Shown here: positions 26,901-37,687 of the stretch, piece by piece
Numbering within the stretch: position 1 is the first letter of the stretch
Layout: each line of letters starts with the position of its first letter
Program-made: the position numbers and the translations under genes
Notes under the pieces: generated by a model
The model's input: only the letters and a program-made list of their open reading frames with translations
The model's database searches: none
What the model was told of the DNA's origin: nothing
Source: Paragonimus westermani
Lineage: Eukaryota; Platyhelminthes; Trematoda; Plagiorchiida; Troglotrematidae
DNA length: 64,000 nt
Assembly: GCA_008508345.1 (NCBI GenBank)
Contig: QNGE01001740.1
Coordinates: 1 to 64,000 of the forward strand
Direction of reading: 5' to 3'

Positions 26901-29900
26901 TGGAGTTAATTTAAATTTTTCCACCAAGTTAACCAACCGGTTACGAATACAGGTGTATTTTATGACTGCACTGTCAAACAAATGCCTGTGCTTAACATCT
27001 CAGAACAATAAAGGATGATATCAGAGTAAACTGGTTGAAATTTTATACCACCCTGTGATTTCGAATATTCATTAAAAATGCTGCTCAACATCTAAAAACG
27101 ATTAGGCTTCCGGACAACTGGGAGTAACCGACCACACGAGTTTTCTTCATTTTGACCATGACATCAGCTGGGTATAATACTAGCCGCAGACCATTCTAGA
27201 AGATGTAGAGAAGTTCCACAGACTGTACGCCAGACAATTACAGTTTAATAAAAAATCAGGTCTCCAGAAAATCAAAAATCTTATTCCTGCATCAACACAT
27301 TCCAGACGTTTTATGTAAACAAGCTGAATCGACAGAAATCTGTTCACCACAACTGAAGAGTGACTCGAAGACACAAAAGTATCGATTACCGTTGAGACCA
27401 TTTCCAACTTGTCAGGCTTTCTTGATGGCTTGTGGACGTTCTTAATCCAATCTTTGAGGTGTTTGCTTTACAGGTAAAAAATTCCTCCCAATTGTCACGA
27501 ATTTTTGACAACGTATCTTACTAAGTATTCGGTCGTTGAAGACTCTTGATTCAAAAACGGCTGCGCGAGACTTTATTTTCAGTCGGACTTCATCCTTGTA
27601 TACCGCCAGAATTACTCTAGGAAAATTACATACTGTGCACGTAAACTGATTGTTCCCATCTGAAGTATCTGTCCTACAGACATGTTAATGGCGTGGAGAT
27701 GAATGAAAGTTGAACACTATTGTTATTCATAAAAAAATGAAATGACATAGCCAGTGCCTGTGTTTATCACTGATACGTAGATAGTTTGATTCCTGCTGTT
27801 GATGTACATTTTCTTCCACTCTGTAAAGTTCCAACTTTCTTTTATCAGAGCTCTTTTTGTTTCATACAAACGAAGAACATACAACACTTTGTGCTCTCTA
27901 TGCATTTTATTCACCACACTACAAGATGTTTTGATACAGCGCTTAGTGTGCTTCAAGGTCATTTGAGGCGATCTATAATTGTATATTTTCTCAGTTGCAC
28001 GGGTTGCTTACAAGTGGGTCCCACCGTGAACATCATCTCCCAGAGCCGAGCAGGAAGGTACCAATGAAGCTTACAAAGAAAGGTTAGAGAAAACGTTAGT
28101 TCAAACGGATATCCCGAGAAGTTATTCGACATTTCGGTTGGATACGATTGTAAGCAAACTAAGCAAATTTCGAGTTGAAAATGATAGACAACATTCCGCC
28201 ACACGTACCAACAACCCAAGGCTGGAAGTGCTTTTTGACTTATTTCAGTCGACGTATGGTCGCTCTTATGAGACGGATTCAAGAATGTCTGTTTCTTCGA
28301 ACCAGTTTTGGTTGGTAGTCCGGCCAAAAGGACCTATCTCCTTTGTGCCAAACAAGACTGACAGATGTACGGTTCCAGAGAAGCGGACATCTTTTAATCC
28401 CTTTTAGTGAAGTGAAGAGCCACCACTTGTTTTGGCTCGCTCATATCCAGGGGTGGATGGCTTCTATGATTTTCATCACAAAGTGCAGCTCTAACTACTC
28501 ACAGTCGTTTTTAACCGTAACAATATCTGGATAATCTACTGTAATACCAGAACCGCGATCGGTTATGAGTGATGCTCACTTCATCCTAACCAGAATACTT
28601 GCGTGCTACTTACCGACTGAATTGTGGCTGCGGTGACATCCCTACTGACAGAACAGCTTGGTGCATTCAGCAAAGAATGGCTGATAATATGATCAAACGT
28701 GTCATCATGCAAATAGCAATGACAATGGAGAGTGTGGATCATCCGATTATGAACACAGGTCACATTGTTGACCCGGTCAACTTCTCTGATGTATGACTAC
28801 TTGACAGGAACGTGTTTCGTTTCGCCTTTTCTCGAGCAGCGTAAACCAGTACCCGTCGTCCGGACTGATGTGCATGAACTGACATCTCCGATATCTAGTA
28901 ACACCTGCCATTCTGGCGGAAGGCCAACTGTTGACCGTTTCTACTGTTGTTGATAACCACAAGTTTTAGATATTGCACTACTTTAGTCCGTCAGTAAAAG
29001 GACAAACGAAATGGCAGCATCTCATATTCATCTTCTTTCATTGCTGATGGACTGGATGGAAGGAACATAGTGTTTCCGCCATGTGTTCGAAAGATTCGCC
29101 TAACACTTTCACAGCAAACTGACAAACAATTCGAAACACCGAATCTTCTTTATCAGTTATATAAACACAGTAGAAAACGATGTACTGTAGGTGCTACCAC
29201 ATTAAAACAAGTGTTTTGTATGCAGGAAAACGGGACTGTCTCTCAAGAGCTATCACAGAATTTTCTGCATAAACGATTCTTCCTTTCATAAGACCGACCG
29301 ATATTATCTTATCCACAAAGCTTCAGTGTGTAAGAGCAAGACTTAATTCGTATCACGAAATATCACAGCAAACGAACTGGAGGGGGAGTCAACATAACGA
29401 TAACCTGTCCACTGGGTATCGCGGACGATCGATGACGTAGGGTACCCTTTTTCTGTTTTGGTTTTCCATTCCACTACTTCAGTAAAGGTCAATTCACTTT
29501 CCTTACAGAAGGTGAAGTGCAGCTTTCTGACCAGAAGGTTTTCTGTGAAAAGTACTAATCACTTGTTGTCAAGTCCGTAATCATTTCGAACGCTACAATA
29601 GCATTCACCCGGTTATGTGCACTAAAAAGTTTTTACGCTGTCGGTCCGTTCCCTTCTTAAGTGATGATACGAATCATTGACCTGTTCAACTAAAGGTCGT
29701 GCTCTGGTCATGTTAATTTCCCAGTCGACTAGCTTGTTGGTCAGTTAGTTTGCTTTGGAACATATACTCATTGCTATCCAACATTATGGGCTGCTGCGTT
29801 CAATGAGAGACTGAAGATGGAACAGTGACGCTTTCATGATTCGAATTGTTGAACAAATTCGACACCAAAAGTATGCGTGGGATACCCAGTAACAGTGCCA

Positions 29901-32298
29901 ATCATATTTGGAACCAAACAACACAACTGTTGAGCATTGAGAAATCATGTCTGAGCACTCGATCTCTCGGATCATGAAGTGGATATTACATGAAAAAGGA
30001 GAATGGGTTTGTGACTGAATCCAAAAGTGTAATTTCTGAACTCTGTACGTGACTCTGTAAATCAGCTGATAGAGTACTTTCCATGTTTAAACATGCTGTT
30101 TCTGCGATTGGTTCGAAGTCAACCGAAGTCCTGAATTCTCACAGTTGAATATCTTCTAACACTATGTCTTGCATACGTAGGCAATCGTTGTAATCTCCGT
30201 CATCCATAAATTAAACTAAAACGATGGGCTTCTTTTTACAAAACTTTCAAGACTCTTTCAAATGTACAACACAAATTTGTTTGTGAGCATCTATCTTGCC
30301 AAATGTACGTTTTTAGGGAATCTGGCATTTTTGTGGTTGAAATGGCAAAACATACGATAATCACAAACGAAAAGTGTATTTTTTCACTACCCCTTAGCTG
30401 ACTTATAGCAACATCGTGTAAAAACAGCGTGCTGTAAATGCATCCCTGCTAGGCAATTTTAGAACCACTGTAATTTAGAATTGTCAGTATTCCTCAACCG
30501 TCATCAATAGCGGTCCTTTGATTGTCTCACATGCTTTATATGACGCAATTTGACTTTAAGCTCAAGTTATTTCTTCTTGTTCATACTACCTTATACAAAC
30601 AGCACGGTATGGTCCATTCTAGGTCTTATAATGTCTTATAACTGTATTATCAAACTAGCAGAGTCACAGCAGAGGCCATCAGAAACAATGCCTGACTGGT
30701 CTATGTGTAAGCTTCTTCCCATTACTCAATGTTAACAGAGAGACCAAGGTTGAATAATCCCAAAATGCTGAGAGAAAAATACAGGAAATAACATTTCTTA
30801 GACTAGAAAGCAAGGTGAATAACTTTGATTTGAATGGAACAGGCTTAACCCAGCTAAAATGATAGGGATGTGATAGGCCTACCTACTTGATATGTTCTGA
30901 TAACTGGTAAATGACCGCGCTAGTTGGAAGACTGTAAAAACATATCTCGAATGTTCTGTTATTGGGCATGTCTTTGAGAGATGTAATCAGTACAGAAGGA
31001 GGCCCTGAGGGTCACGTATGACAAAGATACACATGTGGAAATTTTATCAGTTGCCGGCAGAGACAATTTTCGTGATACTCTACGATACGGGCAGGTGAAG
31101 GATACATTTTAAGGATCGCCTACCTTGTTCCACAGAACCGGAGATATTGGTGTACAAAATCTTAAGTGTCATTAGGTGAAGTGATGTGAATTATGCGAAA
31201 GTGAAAAACAAATTGTTTTTTTTTGACCGAAAATTGATTATTAAAATGACACCATTATGCTTCTTGTGTAATGTCATGATTCTTCTCATTTACATTATGG
31301 GGCACTGTAATTCTACCAAATCGTAAGCAACCGCTCCTTTCCGTCTTTCAGAACAACATTCCATCCAGGACCTCCTTCATAGTTTTGAACTTTCGTGAAC
31401 TCACTAGACATAACACGTCATCAAAACTGGACTGTGGTAGACATCGGCATGCGATCCAATTGTTTCCAGCCTGACACCATTTTGTACAGATGCGTGTCCA
31501 TTTTTTCATGGACCACATAGTTACGGGTGTTCACATCAACGCATAGAATGTAGTATTGACTGGATTCGGTAAGCACAATTTATCAATGAATATACGATCT
31601 AACTTTGACGACAAGTGTGTGTATTCAACTCTGCACAGATCGGAATGAATTATGGTGGTACGTTGTCCACATGGAAGGAGCAAAGGCTGTATTTTGCAAG
31701 CTTCACTTCTCAGTTGCACTCAAACAAACTGTGGTCTAAGTAGTTACCCCTATTCAAATTCACGGACCGCTAGTTCGCAGACAACTCGTTTACAGCAAAA
31801 TGCTCAGCTAGATTCTTTCACCCAACAAAACTGATTTAGGTACCAGGTGTACATTCAAAATGGAGTGGCTTGTCACTGTTTGGTTCAAACAGTAAGTCTG
31901 ACTGGGACTGTGAAACATGATCACATGAGACTCACCTTGACGTAAACAAATCTGAATCACAGTTGCAAGCCTAAGGGTAATTGCCAAAACATCGGTCGTT
32001 ATACTGTTGTGATGATATGGAATGACGGTCGTTTTAATGAGTAAGAGAGTTGCCTCTGTTCACAACAGGTTTTGTGTGGAATTCGGTGGGTTCCCTTGCT
32101 GGGTAGTGGCATCTATGAGTACAGATTGTTTACGTAGGGAAGAACTTATTTGTGTCTACTTAATAGGATTAAACTCGAGAGAAACGATGGCATGAAGTTT
32201 CCGAAAGTCGCAGAGCCTAATCAAGATGTTGTGGATTTTTCTGGTAACTACTTATTCGTCCGTCTACATTCCAACAATGCTTTGAATTCGGATTACAG
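23935..32298 (+). other. Intron, about 8.4 kb
   Basis: Phase-0 intron between TM6 and the first strand of NBD1. The only interpretable content is a diverged Penelope-like GIY-YIG fragment at 28590-28900. A 123-codon open frame at 26647-27018 has no recognisable motifs, transmembrane segments or splice context. The rest is unique AT-rich sequence. Confidence 0.8.
28590..28900 (+). mobile_element. Diverged Penelope-like element C-terminal (GIY-YIG-like) fragment
   Basis: The plus-strand translation gives LNCGCGDIPTDRTAW, then R-ADNMIKRV, then HPIMNTGHIVDP. This is the arrangement of the GIY-YIG endonuclease region of Penelope-like elements: a cysteine pair, a Y-GRT-like turn, a basic helix, then H---TGH-ID. 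The second landmark (NTGHIVDP) is also seen as NTGHVIDPACAF in the copies near 58-62 kb. The frame is interrupted shortly after and the RT region is not recognisable upstream. It is an old fragment from a lineage different from the 58-63 kb copies. Confidence 0.45.
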
Positions 32299-32406
32299 AT
32301 CCCACCAATTGATAAGGAGCGCCCCGGTCTGCAGTTGCCGGATTTCAAAGGGAACGTACGCTTCGAAGGAGTTCGGTTTGCTTATCCAACAAGACCGGAC
32401 TTGACG
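32299..32406 (+). CDS. ABCB/P-glycoprotein-type transporter, internal exon: start of NBD1 (A-loop)
   Basis: A 108-nt exon, 36 codons, phase 0 at both ends. It encodes IPPIDKERPGLQLPDFKGN followed by VRFEGVRFAYPTRPDLT. This is the entry to the first nucleotide-binding domain of an ABCB exporter: the linker, then the G-V-F--V-F-YP-RP strand pair. The tyrosine of AYPTRPD is the A-loop aromatic residue that stacks on the ATP adenine. The acceptor is GATTACAG at 32291-32298, with a poor pyrimidine tract, and the donor is GTGAGA. An acceptor further upstream would add residues not in the family, and the codon phase fits only this choice. The exon continues as DLT|VLNDF into the next exon. Confidence 0.92.
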
Positions 32407-33699
32407 GTGAGAACTTCAGTCTTGATTGATATTGGTTGTGGTAATGCATCCTGAATGTTTGTTGGAGGCAAGTTTGAATTGTTGCCATCATTGCTGCTGA
32501 GTGACCGTATTCACGTCCGGATCAACCTCTCAAAATGGTCGAAGCCACAGATCATTTGCGCATCACCGCACATTGCTTCTATAGTGTAAATTCGAACCGA
32601 TAGGATGACAGCGTGAAAAGTGTTGAATTTCTTCCAGTGTCCAGTATCTTTTAGCAGAACAGACAGATAACAAGTATATGATTTACTTCCCTTTAATCAT
32701 AACCTACCTTAGTTCCCGAGTAGCTCGTGACTCCCTCCAGTAGGGCTACCAGCGGTGTAATTCTTGCAGCTTCAGATGAGTAGCTATTGCGTTTGGATCT
32801 GTTCATGTCAAATGTTCTGTCAAATATATGCAAACTCTTTGAAGTACCTACCATATTAGTATGAGACAGAAATTCTGTGGTGCATAGCTAGCAGTAAGTG
32901 GCAAACATGGATAAACCACCTTTAGTGCTCAATAATACATGCTTCTGGTAAAAGTTTCGGTCATCCGATCATACCTCCTGGTGACCTACCAAACGTGTCC
33001 GTTCCTTTTGAAATGTCACAATTAGTGAGAAAATCACTTAGTTCTATCGCCTCAAGCAGTGGTTTAGCTCCGTGAGCTAAACTCTCGTATAAAAACCACG
33101 CAGATTCGTAGGATAAAGAGGGAGTAACAGGTCTGTACTAATTCAGGTCACAGTAGTGGGGTTGGATTCTAACGTCACTGAGGTCTGATGGGACAAATTT
33201 TGACCATATATTCCCCTCTCAAAGTAAATTTGTAAGTCTGTAAACCACTTTTATCACTGTTGGTGATTTGGTGATTCCACATAATTGCAGTGATATGAAC
33301 AGTTACCGGAGAAATTTGTTCGTCACTGCATCTTCTGTGGCACAAACAAAAGTTTCGGGAGCATACGGGTCTGTCGGGACCACAAATTGATCCACTGATT
33401 TAATTCTAGCTGTTATCACCCAGATCTAGTTTTAAAAGCCGATTCTATCCTCTTGACTAGGCCAGGGTCAGCGAGGTAACAGTTTGAACAAGAGGTCTTT
33501 AAACAATGACCTGGAGCTTTTGTGGATTCGGCAATGCGCATGTAAAGAAAGATCAGTTTAGAAAACAGGGATACACGACGTGAACACCAACGACACAACG
33601 TCCCTAGAATTCCAGTCAAGAAGGAGGTAGAACTCTGCTGAAACTAGCTTTGATGATAAGCGACATTTACTTCTGGAGTAAGTTATTGCAATGATCGAA

Positions 33700-33870
33700 G
33701 CCGAAAGTCGTGTTATTGCATAGGTAACTCTCAGTGGCTTGTGGTGCATTACTTGTGGTTCCACTCACGCTCAAGTCATCCAGTGTAAACCAGAAGGCGT
33801 AAGACCGGGAGATGTGTGAGAGAGAACCTTTGTAGTTCAGTCGGCCAGTGCTGTCTAGTTTACTGCTAAT
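33700..33870 (-). mobile_element. Diverged LINE 3' tail fragment
   Basis: On the minus strand it reads SHISRSYAFWFTLDDL, then V-GTT-NAPQATES, then FGFDHC. This parallels HTSQSYSFGFTLDMW, VGGTAIGAAQANC and FGFGHC in the copy at 61130-61320. It is the most diverged of three copies of the same tail and cannot be traced reliably upstream into a LINE coding region. Confidence 0.5.
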
Positions 33871-35039
33871 CTGGTCCAGAAATGAAATTCGAGAGCTACC
33901 AGTTCCCACCTTGAGTGTGTGGCCCAGCTGATAAAACGCTTGCTGTGTTTGGTTAAGTTGTTTCTGTTATTGGCTCGTACCCAGTCAAGGCCCCGTCTTT
34001 TCGCGATTGGGTCTCCTCCATATTTGATTGTTATGGTCTAGAAAGTCATGACCATTCGCTACAGTTCTTCGACACTCCGTCCAAATAGTACTTTGTTCCC
34101 CATAAGCAGTACTATACGGTCGATTGAACTGTGTCACCGGCTTCAAGTGCGAAATTTTCAGTTCCAACAGATGATCATCTCTGCGGTGTTTCGTGGGAAT
34201 AGCGCCCCCTTCAGAGAAATACTTGGTATCGCGGCAAATTAGTGAGTAAGTTGGACTAGAACCAAGCGATAACCTCACTTTACGTTAACAACAACGTAGG
34301 ATAATCTGAGGTCGATGCCCACTAGTTTGTTCTCGCCCTCACAATCACGTACAGCAGTTTTATGATAGTAATTAGTTTGCATGAACAGTCAAACTCAAAC
34401 AGCACTAATGTTGTTTCCTGGCTCATAGAATCAGAATCTTCGAAGAAATCAGCAGAGAAGACTAGGTGAATCGACCAAACCTACCGTGGATCTGGCTTTC
34501 GGCGACCAACCAGTCGATCCTACTGCGACGGAGGTAAAGGACACAAACTACCTGCACTAGCATCTACGTTGTGGCCAACATTCTAAGTCGACAAGTTAAG
34601 GACTAGGCGAGCAGTTATAAGTTAGTCTATGCTAGAAGTGTTCAAGCCACAATTTACCCGTGGTGTGAGACTGCTGCACTCATCGGTTCACAGCATATGC
34701 TTATTTCGAGAAAGCGTTCATGAACCTCCTCAGAGCCAGTATGGTATTTATGCAGTAAGTCATTAAGGTTTCCGAGATATCTGTGTTCAAAAACAGACAT
34801 TCTCTGAAAGAAATTTAAGTGTTGGCGAGTTTTCGTAAAAACACACGAAGATCATTTTGACTTGTGTGGGTATAATCAGAAGTGCAGCACTTCAGGTTTG
34901 CACTTAGAATGCTGTTAGTCAAAGCTTTTTACATTTGGTCATACTGCTGTGAATGCATACGCTTATTTATTCCAAGACTTCCTTGTAGGTTACTATTTGC
35001 CGCGATTACTGATTTTAAATTTAAAACAGTTTATTCCCT

Positions 35040-35645
35040 TCAGACGTTTGAATAGAACAGTTAGAAAACGAATACTGATAAACGTAAGCATTTCGTATCG
35101 ACTCGTCAGAACCAAGTTTACAATGGCATGAAACGGTTTTTTTATATCGATCGGTTTCTGCGATGAGATGGATAGTTAGGGGGTTAGGAAGGGTGTCTAA
35201 GTTCAGGCAGGGTCAACTACACGAGCCACTGGTACTGAACACAAATGGCCGGTTTCAGTCGATTGATTGCGACGGCCTCAGCAAACCGCAAGAATCTTGG
35301 ACTGGGATGACGTGATAAGATTCTGAATGCACAAGCCGGGTCGATAACGTGACCAGGTTCAGGTCGTATGTTGTGACTGCGGACACTGGTTGTTTGCATG
35401 ATTCAACGACATTGCCGTTCCCCAGTAATACGTAGGTCTGTATCCATTTATGCAAATGTTAATTCACTCCGGAAATCAAGCACCTCTCGGTTCTGCCTAG
35501 TTAACCTTCCTCGTGTATACATATACATCGGTGGACGTGATGTGAGATGGCACCAACAAGCTGATCTCCTTTAATTGAAGGCACAGGCAGCTTCTGGGTT
35601 CTACCTAAAACGCAAAGTTTGTTCGTTTAATCGAATTCACTCGTT
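35040..35645 (-). mobile_element. Penelope-like element, 5'-truncated 3' fragment (old copy)
   Basis: Minus-strand sequence is co-linear with the 3' third of the copies at 58.1-59.5 kb and 61.9-63.2 kb. It covers the GIY-YIG C-terminus (PGHVIDPACAFRIL, then RFLRFAEAVAI, then LKPAI) and the untranslated end (GTATTCGTT...CTGTTCTATTCAAACG). It differs from those copies at many positions and is clearly older. Stops interrupt the frame. The 5' break lies about 20 bases from the acceptor of the exon at 35663. Confidence 0.8.
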
Positions 35646-35662
35646 TCAGTTTTGTTCAACAG

Positions 35663-35788
35663 GTACTGAATGATTTCAACCTGACCTTACAATCCGGGCA
35701 AACAGTCGCCCTGGTTGGTGTGAGCGGTTCTGGGAAAAGCACGATTGTCCAATTACTACAAAGATTCTACGATCCAATCGAGGGCAAA
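35663..35788 (+). CDS. ABCB/P-glycoprotein-type transporter, internal exon: Walker A of NBD1
   Basis: A 126-nt exon, 42 codons, phase 0 at both ends. It encodes [19 protein letters not shown], then VSGSGKST, then [15 protein letters not shown]. The P-loop GVSGSGKST matches the Walker A consensus G--G-GKS/T that binds ATP phosphates, followed by the usual helix and the YDP--G turn of ABC ATPases. The acceptor is TTGTTCAACAG and the donor is GTAAGT. It joins the previous exon as YPTRPDLTVLNDF and the next as EGKITIENVD, both typical of the family. All invariant Walker A residues are intact, so the site is predicted competent. Confidence 0.97.
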
Positions 35789-37483
35789 GTAAGTGGACCT
35801 ACAGGACTAACCTTTGCTGCTTATCAACCAAATGACTCAAGGCACACTCATCCTATGCCTAGTGATGTACAACGTAGTTAACACATTTTTGGCGGCATCA
35901 GTTCAGCTGCCTATTTTGGCTAGTCACTTTCCTTACCGGCCCTGATCTGCTCCCAATTCAGCGCAATTGATCGGTCTATAAATCAATTAACTTGCAGATC
36001 CATCCAGTTTCCCCCGTCCCTCAATCTAGATCAATTTGCTTCGCTATAATTAGGAGTGATATTCTGCTAACTGCGTATTTTATTTGAAAGATTTTACATC
36101 TACAGTGCATGTCAGGGCCTTGAAATTAATCCGTTTATAAAATCCTTCACAGACCTAACCTCCCCCATATCTTTTTCGTCAATATATGAAGTCTCGATAT
36201 TTAAGTACTGTGAGAGTGCAAAATACACTTGACTGATTGCTGCCGGTATCCATTAGTCTCTGGTGACCCCCCGATAATTCCTGTTTCATCTCTCAGTGAA
36301 GTATCCCGGAACTAGGATGCTAGCTTAAATTCCCCCCGAAATTGTTAGCTTGATTCAGCGGACAACAGAGTGGTGCATCCGGTATCAGCCTAACCTAAAA
36401 GTAAGGCGTGGACGTGAACGTCATGACAAACTGAAGGCTTTATACTGGATTGCTCTCATGTCCGTCTATCAGTTCTTACATTTTCCCTGGATGTTACCAA
36501 TCGGGAATCATTCATCCAAAGCTGTAGCCTAGTTACACAATGCTCAGAGTTCCATAGAATTAGGTTTTCACCCTGTATTTGCCCAAAGCACTTCATCCTT
36601 TGAGTTTGAAATTAGGCAATTTCCTATCCGTGACTGGTTGTCAGTGATCTACAGTTATGTTGCAAATTACTTGGTTACATGGAAACTGAACGGATATGGA
36701 GGTAGGTATATACCTAGAGGTTATCGACGTGAGTAATACTATGTCGGAAGAGCTGTATTTTCACGTGAGAGAAAAACGATGATCTCCATATCGAACAAGG
36801 GGGGTTGTGTACAGTGCTTTGCTTGACCAAAACGTTCGACCTTGATCTCATTTGACAGTCCCTTCTTTCTGCTCGACAGAGCAGCAAAATCGTTGTCTGA
36901 AACCACGTGTGCCTCTGAGTCAAACATTGGCAAACCCAACCTTGTCGATATATTGTCCCACTATGGACTTGTCAGCTAGAGTTCCGCCGATTTGGAGTTT
37001 ACTCTGACAATCCTTAGAAAAAAGTAACTATCTGAGTTTGTACTGAGGATATGCCTGTGATACAACAATCTATCGATTTTCTGTTTGTAAGGTTGTCCGT
37101 CTGTAGTAGTTCATCTGTGTTACTAACAAGCGTCAATGACAAAATTACTGTTTACTGAGGAATACTAGTACATTGCTCCCATGTTGAGATGTCCATGCTG
37201 CATTATCGGAAGAACATCAATGGCGTAAAGTTTACTGGACAATGTTAGTCATTGTATTACTGGCCATGGGCAAACTCGAACTACAGTTATTGCTTGATGG
37301 TTGGCATCATCCAAACTATAGAGTTAGCATGTACGAATAGATCCAAGACAAAAGCTTGCACCACTTTTCCTAGAATTGTGAATTTTTATCTCCTACTGTA
37401 ATATCAGTTGAACAATCACTTCATGCTTAAGATGTGAACCCTTAAAATAGACTTTTTCCTTGCTTCCACGCAACTGTTGATAG
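35789..37483 (+). other. Intron, about 1.7 kb
   Basis: The shortest intron in the visible gene, phase 0 (GTAAGT to ACTGTTGATAG). No repeat or open frame of note was recognised inside it. Confidence 0.85.
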
Positions 37484-37687
37484 ATTACCATCGAGAACGT
37501 TGATCTTCGTGACTTGGATCTGAAGGCCTTTCGTTCACAGCTCGGCTGTGTCCACCAGGAACCAGTCCTATTCCAGGGCACACTGGCTGACAATATTCGT
37601 ATGGGCAAACTTGATGCCACACAGCAAGAGATTGAAGAAGCTGCCAAATTGGCCAACGCACACGATTTCATCACACAATTCCCCAGG
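37484..37687 (+). CDS. ABCB/P-glycoprotein-type transporter, internal exon: Q-loop and helical subdomain of NBD1
   Basis: A 204-nt exon, 68 codons, phase 0 at both ends. It encodes ITIENVDLRDLDLKAFRSQ, then LGCVHQEPVLFQGTLADNI, then RMGKLDATQQEIEEAAKLA, then NAHDFITQFPR. The glutamine in VHQEPVLF is the Q-loop residue that couples the ATPase to the membrane domain and contacts magnesium. The NI--G and EEAAKLANAHDFI segments are hallmark ABCB sequences in the helical subdomain. The acceptor is ACTGTTGATAG and the donor is GTGAGT. The usual hydroxylated or charged G-D-D/G-I-L segment is replaced by ENVDLRDLDL, a minor departure. Confidence 0.96.

Larger units (their letters stand above)
32407..35662 (+). 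other. Intron, about 3.3 kb
   Basis: Phase-0 intron (GTGAGA to TTCAACAG). It carries a diverged LINE tail (33700-33870, minus) and a Penelope-like 3' fragment (35040-35645, minus) that reaches almost to the 3' splice site. The rest is featureless. Confidence 0.8.

Noticed and set aside
26647..27018. 123-codon open frame on the plus strand in the 8.4 kb intron
   Set aside because: No recognisable domain, no splice context, and composition like the surrounding intron; compatible with chance.
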